Below are positions 19,876-28,661 of a stretch of 64,000 nucleotides of DNA, piece by piece (the stretch's first letter is position 1; each line of letters begins with the position of its first letter). A program made the translations under genes and the position numbers. The notes under the pieces are model-generated. The model ran no database searches, was not told the DNA's origin, and saw only the letters and a program-made list of their open reading frames with translations. Source of the stretch: Chitiniphilus shinanonensis DSM 23277 (GTDB taxonomy: Bacteria > Pseudomonadota > Gammaproteobacteria > Burkholderiales > Chitinibacteraceae); NCBI RefSeq assembly GCF_000374805.1, contig NZ_KB895341.1:107451-171450 (forward strand). The letters are read 5' to 3'.

Positions 19876-20964
19876 TCAGGTATTGCTGATGACGATCTTG
19901 GGGAATTTGGCCGAGAAATCCTGCGCCTTGACCGCGATGCGCGCGGCCACCTTGCGCGCGATGTCGCGATAGAGGCCGGCGATGCGTCCTTCCGGCTCTG
20001 CCACCACGCTGGGGGTGCCGCTGTCGGCGTTCAGGCGGATCGACAGGTCCAGCGGCAGCTGGCCCAGCAGTTCGGTGCCGTAGTCGGCGCTCATCCGCGC
20101 CGCGCCACCCTCGCCGAAGATGGGTTCGGCGTGGCCGCAGTTGCTGCAGATGTGGATGCTCATGTTCTCGACGATGCCCAGGATGGGCACGCCCACCTTC
20201 TCGAACATCTTCAGGCCCTTGCGCGCATCCAGCAGCGCGATGTCCTGCGGCGTGGTGACGATGACGGCGCCGGTGAGCGGCACCTTCTGGCTGAGGGTGA
20301 GCTGAATGTCGCCGGTGCCGGGCGGCAGGTCGATCAGCAGGTAATCCAGTTCGCCCCACAGCGTGTCGTTCAGCAGCTGGGTCAGCGCCTGGGTCACCAT
20401 CGGGCCGCGCCACACCATCGGCTGCTCGGGGTCGATCAGGAAGCCGATCGACATGGTCTTGATGCCGTGGTTTTCGATCGGCTCGATGTGTTTGTTGTCC
20501 GGCGACACCGGCTGGCGCCCGGCCACGCCCAGCATGGTCGGCTGCGACGGGCCGTAGATGTCGGCGTCGAGCAGGCCCACCGTGGCGCCCTCGGCGGCCA
20601 GCGCCAGCGCCAGGTTGGCGGCGGTGGTCGATTTGCCGACGCCGCCCTTGCCCGAGGCGACGGCGATCACGTTCTTGATGCCCGACAGCAGCGGCAGGCC
20701 GCGTTGGGCGGCGTGCGCCACCACCTGGCTGCTGACATTGACACGCGCGCTGTGCACACCGGGCACCGCGCGCAGCGCGGCCTCGACTTCGGCGGCGATC
20801 CCGGCATGGCGGCCGGCGGCCGGATAGCCGAGCACGATGTCGACGCTGACCGCGCCGTCCTCCTGCTTCAGGTTGCGCACGCACTTGGCGGACACGTAAT
20901 CGCGCCCGGTGAGCGGGTCGACCAGTTGCGCCAGGGCGGATTGCAGGGCGGAAAGTTCGGGCAT
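19876..20964 (-). CDS. apbC: Iron-sulfur carrier protein ApbC (Mrp/NBP35 family)
   Basis: The 362-residue protein has an N-terminal MIP18-like domain (residues 1-85) and a deviant P-loop GKGGVGKST at 105-113. Conserved DADIYGPSQP and a CSNCGH motif that can hold a bridging Fe-S cluster follow. Family members carry Fe-S clusters to apoproteins. ATG 20964 opens the conserved domain; the longer open frame upstream is shadow. It stands alone between terminator-like hairpins. Confidence 0.93.
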   Translation of the reverse strand: MPELSALQSALAQLVDPLTGRDYVSAKCVRNLKQEDGAVSVDIVLGYPAAGRHAGIAAEVEAALRAVPGVHSARVNVSSQVVAHAAQRGLPLLSGIKNVIAVASGKGGVGKSTTAANLALALAAEGATVGLLDADIYGPSQPTMLGVAGRQPVSPDNKHIEPIENHGIKTMSIGFLIDPEQPMVWRGPMVTQALTQLLNDTLWGELDYLLIDLPPGTGDIQLTLSQKVPLTGAVIVTTPQDIALLDARKGLKMFEKVGVPILGIVENMSIHICSNCGHAEPIFGEGGAARMSADYGTELLGQLPLDLSIRLNADSGTPSVVAEPEGRIAGLYRDIARKVAARIAVKAQDFSAKFPKIVISNT

Positions 20965-21075
20965 GGCTTGCGTCCTTGTAGCACGCGCCCGGCCACGGGG
21001 GTGCGCCGGCGCGATGGGCATTGCGGGAAGGCGCAAATTGTACAACCGCGGGCCGGGGTCGGGGCGCGCCGCCAT

Positions 21076-21101
21076 GAAAAAGGCGCGGCCGGAACCGCGC
21101 C
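21076..21101 (-). terminator. Rho-independent terminator of the psiF-like gene
   Basis: On the minus strand GGCGCGGTTCCGGCCGCGCC forms a hairpin directly followed by TTTTT. It lies 46 bp after the stop of the PsiF-repeat gene. Confidence 0.8.
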
Positions 21102-21146
21102 CGCTTCGTGCTGGCAGCGCCTGGGCGAAGGCGCCGCCGGCCGGGA

Positions 21147-21449
21147 TCACTTCTTCAGACAGTCGCTCATGAACTTCTTGCGATCGTCGCCCTTGAGCGC
21201 CTTGGCGCTGGCTTCCTTGTTGCAGTAGCCCATCTTGTCCTGCTGCTTGGTGGGCTTGGCGCTGCTGGTGGCGGAATCCTTCTTCAGGCACTCGCTCATG
21301 AACTTCTTGCGCTCGTCGCCCTTGAGCGACTTGGCGCTGGCCTCCTTGTTGCAGGTGGCCATCTTGTTCTGCTGGTCGTTGGCGGCCTGGGCGCCACCGG
21401 CCAGGGTGAGACCGGCCAGCAATGCCAGCAGGGCGGGAATCGATTTCAT
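21147..21449 (-). CDS. psiF: PsiF-repeat periplasmic protein
   Basis: The 100-residue protein has a signal peptide (ending AGGAQA, residue about 22) and two tandem PsiF repeats. Each has the pattern CNKEASAKxLKGDxRKKFM and a closing cysteine, so two disulfides are likely in the periplasm. In E. coli the gene is phosphate-starvation inducible, but its function is unknown. I see no clear Pho box here. ATG 21449 gives the signal peptide; the longer frame upstream is not conserved. Confidence 0.85.
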   Translation of the reverse strand: MKSIPALLALLAGLTLAGGAQAANDQQNKMATCNKEASAKSLKGDERKKFMSECLKKDSATSSAKPTKQQDKMGYCNKEASAKALKGDDRKKFMSDCLKK

Positions 21450-21716
21450 GTTGTGGACTCCTGATTGGGGGATAAGGACAACGCCCTCAATGATAGCCGC
21501 GAGTAAGCACCGTTTCCGCGTGTCGCAGCCCACAAACAGACAAGGATGGTCATCCGAGCACAGCGAGGCTCCCTCGCCGCGGCGAGGGCGGGGGGAGTGG
21601 AATCGATCAAGGAGTACCGCTCCTGGCACCCCAGCCACGATGAGCGCCCGGCTCTGCCGGGTGCTTACCTCGCGCCGAGGTCCATCGCTGCATGCCAGCA
21701 CACAAGGTACGTGCAC
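21450..21716. other. Intergenic region with several perfect hairpins
   Basis: The gap between psiF and the patatin gene holds an 18-bp perfect palindrome (ccctcgccgcggcgaggg, 21571-21588) and two stem-loops at 21610-21624 and 21647-21661. Near-identical inverted ends gcgagtaagcacc (about 21500) and ggtgcttacctcgc (about 21660-21673) enclose them. It may be a small non-autonomous element or structured RNA. Confidence 0.4.
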
Positions 21717-23972
21717 TCAGAATGGATTGCCCAGCGTGACGTAGTAACGCATCTGCTCGTTGTCGCCATAGGCCAGCCCCAGGTAGAACGGGCCGAGGAA
21801 GGTTTCCACGCCCAGGTAGCCGACGAGGGAGTAGTGCCAGCCATCGAAATCAGTCAGCGAACGGCTGCTTTCGCTCTGGTCCATGTTCCCCACTTCGAGG
21901 GCGCCGCCCAGATAAGTACCCTTGCCGCTTTCCGAGAACAGCTTTATCGGGCGGTACAGCGCCAATCGGCCGTAGAGGAACTGGTCGCCCAACAGCTCCT
22001 GGTAGTGATAGCTCGACAGATTGAGGAAGCCCCCCAGCCAGCGCAGTTCGCTCAGGCCTGAATCACCCTCGCGCATGACCTGGCCCCGCAAGGCGAGGTG
22101 TCCGCCGAAGTCGCCTACCTTGAAACCATGCGTCATTTCCAGGCCATAGCGGCCGTACTGCTGGAAGTCGGAAAGGCCGTCGGTGCTCAGGCCCGCAGCG
22201 GTGGGTATCGTGATCGGGTCCACCGTGGTCTTGCCTTCCAGCGCTTCGTAGCCGTAGAGATGCAGCAAGGTGCCGCTGGTGGGGAAGTTCAGGTTGTCCA
22301 GCTGGTCGTAAAACAGGTTGAAGCGGATGCCCCAATCCCATTGGTCGCCACTGGGCAGGACGTTCGACCCGACCTGCCGCGTCATCCGGTAGAAATTGAC
22401 CTCCGGCCCGATGCGCAGCTCGCCGTAGCGCGCCCAGGACGAGCCGAGGTCCAGGCCCACCTGGCTGTGGGTGTAGCTGTATTCGGCGGCCTGCTCGCCG
22501 TCGAACCAGATGGCGACGGGGCTCTTGGACAGGCTGGCGCGCGGCGCGACGAAGGCGTAGCCGTCGATCTGCAGCGGTTGGTAGAACTCGGCCACCAGCA
22601 GGTTCTTGTCGCCGACCGACACCAGCGCCTGGAACTCGCCGCCGAGGCTGTTGATCCACGGCCGCCGGTAGCGCGCGGTCAGGCTGTACGGGTTGGAGCG
22701 GTCGAAGTCGGTGCCGAGTGCCAGGCCGAAGTTCAGGTAGTTGGGCCCCCAGTCCTTTTCCACCGGGGTCAGGGTCAGCATCTGGCCGGAGCCCCGGTCG
22801 GACAGCGAGTAGTCGAGCTGGGTGAAGTCGCCGCGCGAGTACAGTTCCTCCAGCCCGGCCTTGAAGTGCTTGTCGTCCAGCGGCTCGCCGGTCTTCACGT
22901 CGAGCACCTTCTGCATCACCTCGGGATTGACGTACTTGAGCTTGGCCACCTCGATGCCGGTGATCGGCTTGGGATGCAGGCGTTTCTCGGTGTAGGCCGC
23001 CTGCCAGGCGCGGTAGCTGTCCGGTGACACGGCGTAGCGCCGCAGCTGGTCCAGCGATTTGCGCGCGGCGCGCTCGCCCAGCGCGATGAAATCCTTGGCC
23101 TTGGCGAAGTCGGAACTGGCCAGCTCGCCCAGGTCGGGCGTGAGCAGTACATCCACCGCGGTCAGGCTGCCGATCTGCGGCCGCTGGTTCTGCAGGATCA
23201 TCAGCCGGGTGTATTGATCCGCCACGCTGAAGATGTTGCCGATGGCGTCGCGCTTGAGCGGCGGCGATGCCACGTCCACCGCGATCACCACGTCGGCGCA
23301 CAGCTCGCGCGCCACGTCCACGCCCAGATTGCGCGACAGGCCGCCGTCGGCCAGCAGGTGGCCGTCGCGCGTCACCGGCGGGAACACGCCGGGCACCGCC
23401 ATGCTGGCCAGCATGGCCGACACCAGGTCGCCGTCCTTCATCACCAGCATCTCGCCGTTTTCCAGGTCGGTGGCGATGGCGCGGTACGGTACCGGCAGGT
23501 CGTCGAAGCTGGCCACGGTGCCCGAATAGGTCAGCTGGCGCAGGAACAGCTCCACTTTCTGGGTATTGATCGCCGACTTGGGCAGCGACACCACGCCACT
23601 GTCGGACACGCCGATATCCACCGGCAGCAGCGCCAATTGGTCGGCCTGCTTCTGGCGGAACGAGTTGGCCTGGCGTGGCAGGCGCGAGCTGAGCAGATCG
23701 TCCCAGGCCGCGGCGTCCACCCGCTCGGCCAGATCCTCGGCGGTGCGGCCGGAGGCGAAGCTGCCCGCCACCAGCGCACCCATACTGGTGCCCACCACGC
23801 AGTCGATGGGGATGCGTTCCTCTTCCAGCACCTTGAGGATGCCGATATGCGCCAGGCCGCGCGCGCCGCCGCCGCCGAGCACCAGCCCGATGCGCGGCCG
23901 CGGCGCGGTTCCGGCGGCGGCCACGCTGGTGGCAAGCGCCATGCATGCGATGCCGAACAGGGTCTTCTTCAC
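21717..23972 (-). CDS. Patatin-like phospholipase with outer-membrane barrel (type Vd autotransporter, PlpD family)
   Basis: The 751-residue protein begins with a signal peptide (residues 1-20). It continues with a patatin domain with oxyanion loop GGGGARG, nucleophile Ser63 in GTSMG and Asp209 in DGG. A POTRA-like segment (about 340-400) and a C-terminal beta-barrel of the BamA/TamA superfamily follow, ending in phenylalanine. This order is that of PlpD-type lipases, secreted across the outer membrane by their own barrel. Both catalytic residues are present, so a phospholipase A activity is expected. It is transcribed alone. Confidence 0.92.
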   Translation of the reverse strand: MKKTLFGIACMALATSVAAAGTAPRPRIGLVLGGGGARGLAHIGILKVLEEERIPIDCVVGTSMGALVAGSFASGRTAEDLAERVDAAAWDDLLSSRLPRQANSFRQKQADQLALLPVDIGVSDSGVVSLPKSAINTQKVELFLRQLTYSGTVASFDDLPVPYRAIATDLENGEMLVMKDGDLVSAMLASMAVPGVFPPVTRDGHLLADGGLSRNLGVDVARELCADVVIAVDVASPPLKRDAIGNIFSVADQYTRLMILQNQRPQIGSLTAVDVLLTPDLGELASSDFAKAKDFIALGERAARKSLDQLRRYAVSPDSYRAWQAAYTEKRLHPKPITGIEVAKLKYVNPEVMQKVLDVKTGEPLDDKHFKAGLEELYSRGDFTQLDYSLSDRGSGQMLTLTPVEKDWGPNYLNFGLALGTDFDRSNPYSLTARYRRPWINSLGGEFQALVSVGDKNLLVAEFYQPLQIDGYAFVAPRASLSKSPVAIWFDGEQAAEYSYTHSQVGLDLGSSWARYGELRIGPEVNFYRMTRQVGSNVLPSGDQWDWGIRFNLFYDQLDNLNFPTSGTLLHLYGYEALEGKTTVDPITIPTAAGLSTDGLSDFQQYGRYGLEMTHGFKVGDFGGHLALRGQVMREGDSGLSELRWLGGFLNLSSYHYQELLGDQFLYGRLALYRPIKLFSESGKGTYLGGALEVGNMDQSESSRSLTDFDGWHYSLVGYLGVETFLGPFYLGLAYGDNEQMRYYVTLGNPF

Positions 23973-24120
23973 AGCCTCGCCCCCTTGAGCGATATGTCTA
24001 CAATTGGGTGAAGGACCGAAAGGAGCTTCGGTCCCCGATGAAAGATTCGCCGAGCCATGTCAGCGTCGATGCTGGGCTTTTCGGCGTCAAGTCAAACCCG
24101 GTCGGGAGTGTAGCGGATTC

Positions 24121-24795
24121 ATGCGACTCATCGCGCACAGGGGGCTGGGCCGCTGCGCCCCCGAGAACACCCTTGCGGCCTTTGCCAGCGCGCTGTCGGT
24201 AGGCTTCCATGGCATCGAAACCGATGTCCGGCTTTCCGTCGACGGCGAACTGATCCTGTTCCACGATCGCCTGTCGCGGCTGGGCCTGCCGGTGGCGGCG
24301 ATGACGCGCACCGAGCTGTCGCAGTCCGAAGGCTACCTGGTGCCGACGCTGGCCGAGGCGCTGGAAGCCTTCCCGGACGCGCTGTGGAACATCGAGCTGA
24401 AGGCGCCGCCCGCCGCCGTGCCGCTGTGCTCGCTGCTCAAGCAGATGTCCGGCAAGCGCCAGGTGATCGTCACCTCGCTGCGGCACGAGATCATGCCGGT
24501 GGCGGCCGAGACCTTGCAGCTGGAATGCGGGCTGATCGTCTGGCACCGCCCGATCGCGCTCAATACCCTGCTCTACGCCGCCATGCCCTACCCGCGGCTG
24601 CGCATCCTGGTGTGGCATTACGAAGCCATCGAGCTGTCGCTGTTGCAGCAGGCCAACGCGCTGGGCTTCCGCAACTACATCTTCGGCGCGCAGACCGAGC
24701 ACGAGCACGCGATCTGCGCCGAGCTGGGCATGCACGGCATCATCACCGACTACCCCGAGTTCGTCGGCCTGGAGTACGCCACATCCTTGCAATGA
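24121..24795 (+). CDS. ugpQ: Glycerophosphodiester phosphodiesterase
   Basis: The 224-residue protein is a compact GDPD domain. It has IAHRGLGRCAPENTLAAF at the start (catalytic His and Glu), ETDVRLSVDGELILFHD, and IELK in the middle. It hydrolyses deacylated phospholipids to glycerol-3-phosphate and an alcohol. No signal peptide, so a cytoplasmic UgpQ-type enzyme. It is divergent from the patatin phospholipase gene, whose products it could process further (inference). Confidence 0.9.
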   Translation: MRLIAHRGLGRCAPENTLAAFASALSVGFHGIETDVRLSVDGELILFHDRLSRLGLPVAAMTRTELSQSEGYLVPTLAEALEAFPDALWNIELKAPPAAVPLCSLLKQMSGKRQVIVTSLRHEIMPVAAETLQLECGLIVWHRPIALNTLLYAAMPYPRLRILVWHYEAIELSLLQQANALGFRNYIFGAQTEHEHAICAELGMHGIITDYPEFVGLEYATSLQ

Positions 24796-24855
24796 ACGCC
24801 TGACCGACCGCCCCGCAGTGGGCGGCTCATCACAACGATCCAAAGAGATACCGAC

Positions 24856-26169
24856 ATGCTTGTCCTCGAATTCGCGGTGGTGCTGGGCGCCATCCTGGTC
24901 GGCGCGCGCCTGGGCGGCATCGGCCTGGGGGTGATGGGCGGGCTGGGACTGGCGATCCTGTCGTTCGGCTTCGGGCTGCGCCCCACCAGCGCGCCCATCG
25001 ACGTGTTGCTGATGATCGTCGCCGTCATCACCGCCGCCGGCACGCTGCAGGCCGCCGGCGGCATGGATTACCTGGTGCGCCACGCCGAGCGCCTGCTGCG
25101 ACGCCATCCCACCCGCATCACCTGGTTCGCCCCGCTGGTCACCTATACCTTCACCCTGTTCGCCGGCACCGGCCACGTGGCCTACGCGGTGCTGCCGGTG
25201 ATCGCCGAGGTGGCGCGCGAGGCCGGGGTGCGCCCGGAGCGGCCGCTGTCGATCGCGGTGATCGCTTCGCAGGCCGCGATCACCGCCAGCCCGATCTCGG
25301 CCGCCACCGTGGCGCTGCTGTCGCTGCTGGGCGGCGACATCCACCTGTCGGACATCCTGGTCGTGGCGATTCCTGCCACGCTGGCCGGGGTGCTGGCGGG
25401 CGCGCTGGTGGCCGGCCGGCTGGGGCGCGAGCTGGAGGACGATCCGGCCTACCAGGCACGGCTGGCCAGCGGCGAGGTGGCGCCGCGCCACCTGGCCGAC
25501 AGCGCCCCGCTGCCGCCGCACGCGCGCCGCTCGGTGGTGCTGTTCCTGCTGGCGGCGGCGCTGGTGGTGCTGCTCGGCTCGTTCCCCAGCCTGCGCCCGG
25601 CGTGGCCGGTGCAGGGCCAGATGACCGAGCTGGACATGGCCAGCGCCATCGAGATCGTGATGCTGTCGGCCGCCGCGCTGATGTTGCTGCTGTGCCGGGT
25701 CAATCCGGACGAAGTGGTGCGCGGCAGCGTGTTCCGCGCCGGCGCCGCGGCGGTGATCGGCATTTTCGGCATCGCCTGGATGGGCGACACCTTCATCGAG
25801 GCCAACATGGCGTTCTTCTCCAGCGAGATCCACGCCAGCGTCACCCGCGCGCCGTGGCTGTTCGCGCTGGCGCTGTTCGTGATGTCGATCCTGTTGTATT
25901 CGCAGGCCGCGACGGTGCGCGCGCTGGTGCCGCTGGGCATCGCGCTGGGGCTGCCGTCGGCGTCGCTGATCGCGATGTTCCCCGCCGCCAACGGCTACTT
26001 CTTCATCCCCAACTACCCGACGCTGATCGCCGCGATCAGCTTCGACGCCACCGGCACCACCCGCATCGGGCGCTGGCTGCTGAACCACAGCTTCATGCTG
26101 CCCGGCCTGACCAGCTGCGCGGTGTCGGTCGCCTGCGGCTTCGCCTTCGCCCACTGGTGGGGACCGTGA
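24856..26169 (+). CDS. dcuA: Anaerobic C4-dicarboxylate transporter, DcuA/DcuB family
   Basis: The 437-residue protein has about ten membrane segments and matches the Dcu family throughout, with TLFAGTGHVAYAVLPVIAEV, SQAAITASPISAAT and the C-terminal FIPNYPTLIAAI. Dcu carriers exchange fumarate, malate, aspartate and succinate in microaerobic or anaerobic growth. The start ATG 24856 follows AAAGAGA. It lies 60 bp after the phosphodiesterase gene on the same strand. DcuA and DcuB cannot be told apart with confidence. Confidence 0.87.
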   Translation: MLVLEFAVVLGAILVGARLGGIGLGVMGGLGLAILSFGFGLRPTSAPIDVLLMIVAVITAAGTLQAAGGMDYLVRHAERLLRRHPTRITWFAPLVTYTFTLFAGTGHVAYAVLPVIAEVAREAGVRPERPLSIAVIASQAAITASPISAATVALLSLLGGDIHLSDILVVAIPATLAGVLAGALVAGRLGRELEDDPAYQARLASGEVAPRHLADSAPLPPHARRSVVLFLLAAALVVLLGSFPSLRPAWPVQGQMTELDMASAIEIVMLSAAALMLLLCRVNPDEVVRGSVFRAGAAAVIGIFGIAWMGDTFIEANMAFFSSEIHASVTRAPWLFALALFVMSILLYSQAATVRALVPLGIALGLPSASLIAMFPAANGYFFIPNYPTLIAAISFDATGTTRIGRWLLNHSFMLPGLTSCAVSVACGFAFAHWWGP

Positions 26170-26269
26170 CAACCGACTGTGCAGAAATACCCGTGCCGCA
26201 ACCAACGCGCATCGGGAAACGTCCGACAGGCAATGTGCGCCGCCGTGCGCACCATGGAAGCCGTCGAAC

Positions 26270-26620
26270 ATGCCAGCCGTCCGCATGCCTGTCCAAGCCC
26301 TTGCCCAGTCGAACCAGCCGCAGCAGCAATACGTGGTGCCGCCCCGCGCGGCGGCGCGCGCCGGGGTGTTCTCCGGCATCCTCGCCGAGATGCTGGGCAG
26401 CGACGTGCTCCCACCACCGGTGACCGCGCCGCGCCCGGACTCCGCAGCGCAGTGGCTGTCGGGCAACGGCGCCCAGAGCGACGGCTCCACCCGGCAATGG
26501 CTGACGCAGCGCCAGGCGCAAGGCCCAGCCCCGACCGCGCCGGCGGCGTCGCCACGCGCCGCCCAGGGTTATCTCGCGGCGGCACCGGCCGGTGGCGGCC
26601 GTATCGATCTGCACGCCTGA
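26270..26620 (+). CDS. Small hypothetical protein rich in Ala, Pro and Gln
   Basis: A 116-residue ORF with protein-like composition but no domain I recognise. It has a short helical stretch (AGVFSGILAEMLGSD) amid Pro/Ala/Gln-rich sequence, no signal peptide and no membrane segment. ATG 26285 is an equally good start. It fills the space between the Dcu transporter and the convergent PAS-chemoreceptor gene. It could be non-coding. Confidence 0.45.
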   Translation: MPAVRMPVQALAQSNQPQQQYVVPPRAAARAGVFSGILAEMLGSDVLPPPVTAPRPDSAAQWLSGNGAQSDGSTRQWLTQRQAQGPAPTAPAASPRAAQGYLAAAPAGGGRIDLHA

Positions 26621-26635
26621 CCGGCCATTCCGCGC

Positions 26636-28423
26636 TCAGTGCCCGCTGCCCAGGCGCCGCAGCGAATCGGCCAGCTCGGCCACGCGGCGCCGGGTTTCGT
26701 CCACCAGCAGGTTGATCTCCCCCGCCGACTCCGCCGAGCGCGTGGCCAGCTTGCGCACTTCGTCGGCCACCACCGCGAAGCCGCGCCCCTGCTCGCCGGC
26801 GCGCGCGGCCTCGATGGCGGCGTTCAGCGACAGCAGGTTGGTCTGGCTGGCGATGCTGTCGATCACCGAGACGATGTTGCTGATCTGGTCGCTGGACGCC
26901 AGCACCTGCGTCATCGCCACGTTGGTCTCGTCCACCGCCTGCATCCGCGCGGTGATGTCGGTGCCATCCATCAACACCTTGCGCAGCTTGCCGTCCTGAT
27001 CCTGCACCGGCGTGAACGACGCGCCCAGCCACAGCTTGCTGCCCTCCGGACAGGTCAGCGGGAACTCGGCGGTGAGGAATTCGCCGGCGGCCAGCCGCCG
27101 CAACTGCTCGGCGTCGAGGATGCGGGTGTACGGCGGCATGTGGCTGCGCACCTCGTCGAAGCCGCGGGCGCGAAAATGCTCGATCAGGTAGGGGCTGGCC
27201 TCGGTGAGCGTGCCGTCCGCCAGCCATTCGGCCACCGCGTCGGACCGGCCGATGGCCTCCAGCCGCACGTTGAATTCCACCGCCTTTTCCTTGGTGTCGG
27301 TGATGTCGGCCTGGATCGAGATGAAGCGCTCCAGCCTGCCCTTGTCGTCGAACACCGGGTTGATCGCCAGCGAGATCCAGTGCGCCTGGCCGTGGCGGTT
27401 GTAGTTGAGGATCTCGTCCTTGAACGGCTGGCGCGCGGCCAGCTTCTGGCGGATGCGCTCGACGGTGGCGCGGTCGGTGCGCTCGCCTTGCAGCACCGCG
27501 CCCGGCTTCTTGCCGCGCATGTCGTCGAGGGTGTAGCCGGTCATGCGCTCGAAACCGGGGTTCACGTACTCCACCCGTCCTTCGGCGTCGGTGATGATGA
27601 CGGCGTTGTCGGTTTCGTTGGCCACCAGCGACAACAGGCGGAACTGCTCGCGGCGCGCCACCTCGGCGGTCACGTCCTTGACGAAGGCGGTGTAGAGGAT
27701 GCGGCCCTCCAGCTCCACCCTGGACAGCGCCAGCGAAGCCCAGCGGCGGCTGCCGTCCTTGCGCTCGACCGGCACCTCGCGCGTGGTGCCGACGATCTTG
27801 TCCTGCCCGGTGCGGCGGTTGGCGTTGACGTACTCGTCGTGATTGGCCTGGATGCCGCGCGGCACCAGCATCTTGACGTTCTGCCCGATCACCTCGGCGC
27901 GACCGTAGCCCCACAGGCGCTCGGCGGCGGCGTTGAAGAAGGTGACGAGGTTGTTCTCGTCGATCATCACCACCGCGTCCAGCGCCTGCTCCAGCGTCTG
28001 GTTGATGGTTTCGCGCGCATTGCGCTCGCGGGTGATGTCCTTGACGAAGGCGGTGTACGAGATGCGGTTGCCCACCTGAACCTTGGACAGCGACAGGTTG
28101 GTCCACACCCGGCCGCCGTCCTTGCGTTCCAGCATCACGTCGCGGCTGGTGCCGACGATCTTGTCCTGGCCGGTGCGGCGGTTGGCGTTGACGTATTCGT
28201 CGTGATTGGGCTGGATGCCGCGCGGCACCAGCATCTTGACGTTGTGGCCCAGCACTTCCTGCCGCGAATAGCCCCACAGCCGTTCCGCCGCCGCGTTGAA
28301 AAAGGTGACGTTGTTGTTGGAATCGATACTGACGACGGCGTCGATCGCCTGTTCCAGGACCTCACGGAGGTGATCGGAGCCGCCGAGCGCAACCCGGCCC
28401 CACATTTTGCGCAAGCTTGTCAT
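26636..28423 (-). CDS. Soluble PAS-domain chemoreceptor (BdlA-like), four PAS domains
   Basis: The 595-residue protein has no membrane segment. Two nearly duplicate PAS domains (residues about 20-137 and 145-262) share long identical stretches such as [14 protein letters not shown] and the [14 protein letters not shown] core. Two further PAS domains follow (about 265-390 and 395-500). The C-terminus is a short MCP signalling tip ([27 protein letters not shown]) without the usual long methylation helices. Such proteins couple redox or energy signals to CheA, or, as in BdlA, to biofilm dispersal. Heme or flavin binding cannot be read from sequence. It is divergent from a diguanylate cyclase gene. 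Confidence 0.88.
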   Translation of the reverse strand: MTSLRKMWGRVALGGSDHLREVLEQAIDAVVSIDSNNNVTFFNAAAERLWGYSRQEVLGHNVKMLVPRGIQPNHDEYVNANRRTGQDKIVGTSRDVMLERKDGGRVWTNLSLSKVQVGNRISYTAFVKDITRERNARETINQTLEQALDAVVMIDENNLVTFFNAAAERLWGYGRAEVIGQNVKMLVPRGIQANHDEYVNANRRTGQDKIVGTTREVPVERKDGSRRWASLALSRVELEGRILYTAFVKDVTAEVARREQFRLLSLVANETDNAVIITDAEGRVEYVNPGFERMTGYTLDDMRGKKPGAVLQGERTDRATVERIRQKLAARQPFKDEILNYNRHGQAHWISLAINPVFDDKGRLERFISIQADITDTKEKAVEFNVRLEAIGRSDAVAEWLADGTLTEASPYLIEHFRARGFDEVRSHMPPYTRILDAEQLRRLAAGEFLTAEFPLTCPEGSKLWLGASFTPVQDQDGKLRKVLMDGTDITARMQAVDETNVAMTQVLASSDQISNIVSVIDSIASQTNLLSLNAAIEAARAGEQGRGFAVVADEVRKLATRSAESAGEINLLVDETRRRVAELADSLRRLGSGH

Positions 28424-28661
28424 TGTTTCATCCTGTCAAATGAATCGGAGTAAGCCTCGCCCCTGTAGGGACGAAGCCAGTCTGCGACTGCCTTCCGAGC
28501 AATTTTTCTGGCGAATTGCTTAACAATGAAATTCGTACAACGTCAGCACAAAAGATATTCAAACGCGGCTGTATGACGACGAATGGTTGCCCCCCCAGGC
28601 GGATGGTTTCGCTGGGTATACTGCCGCACTCGATTCGCCTCCTTTCAGCCGGAATTCCCCA

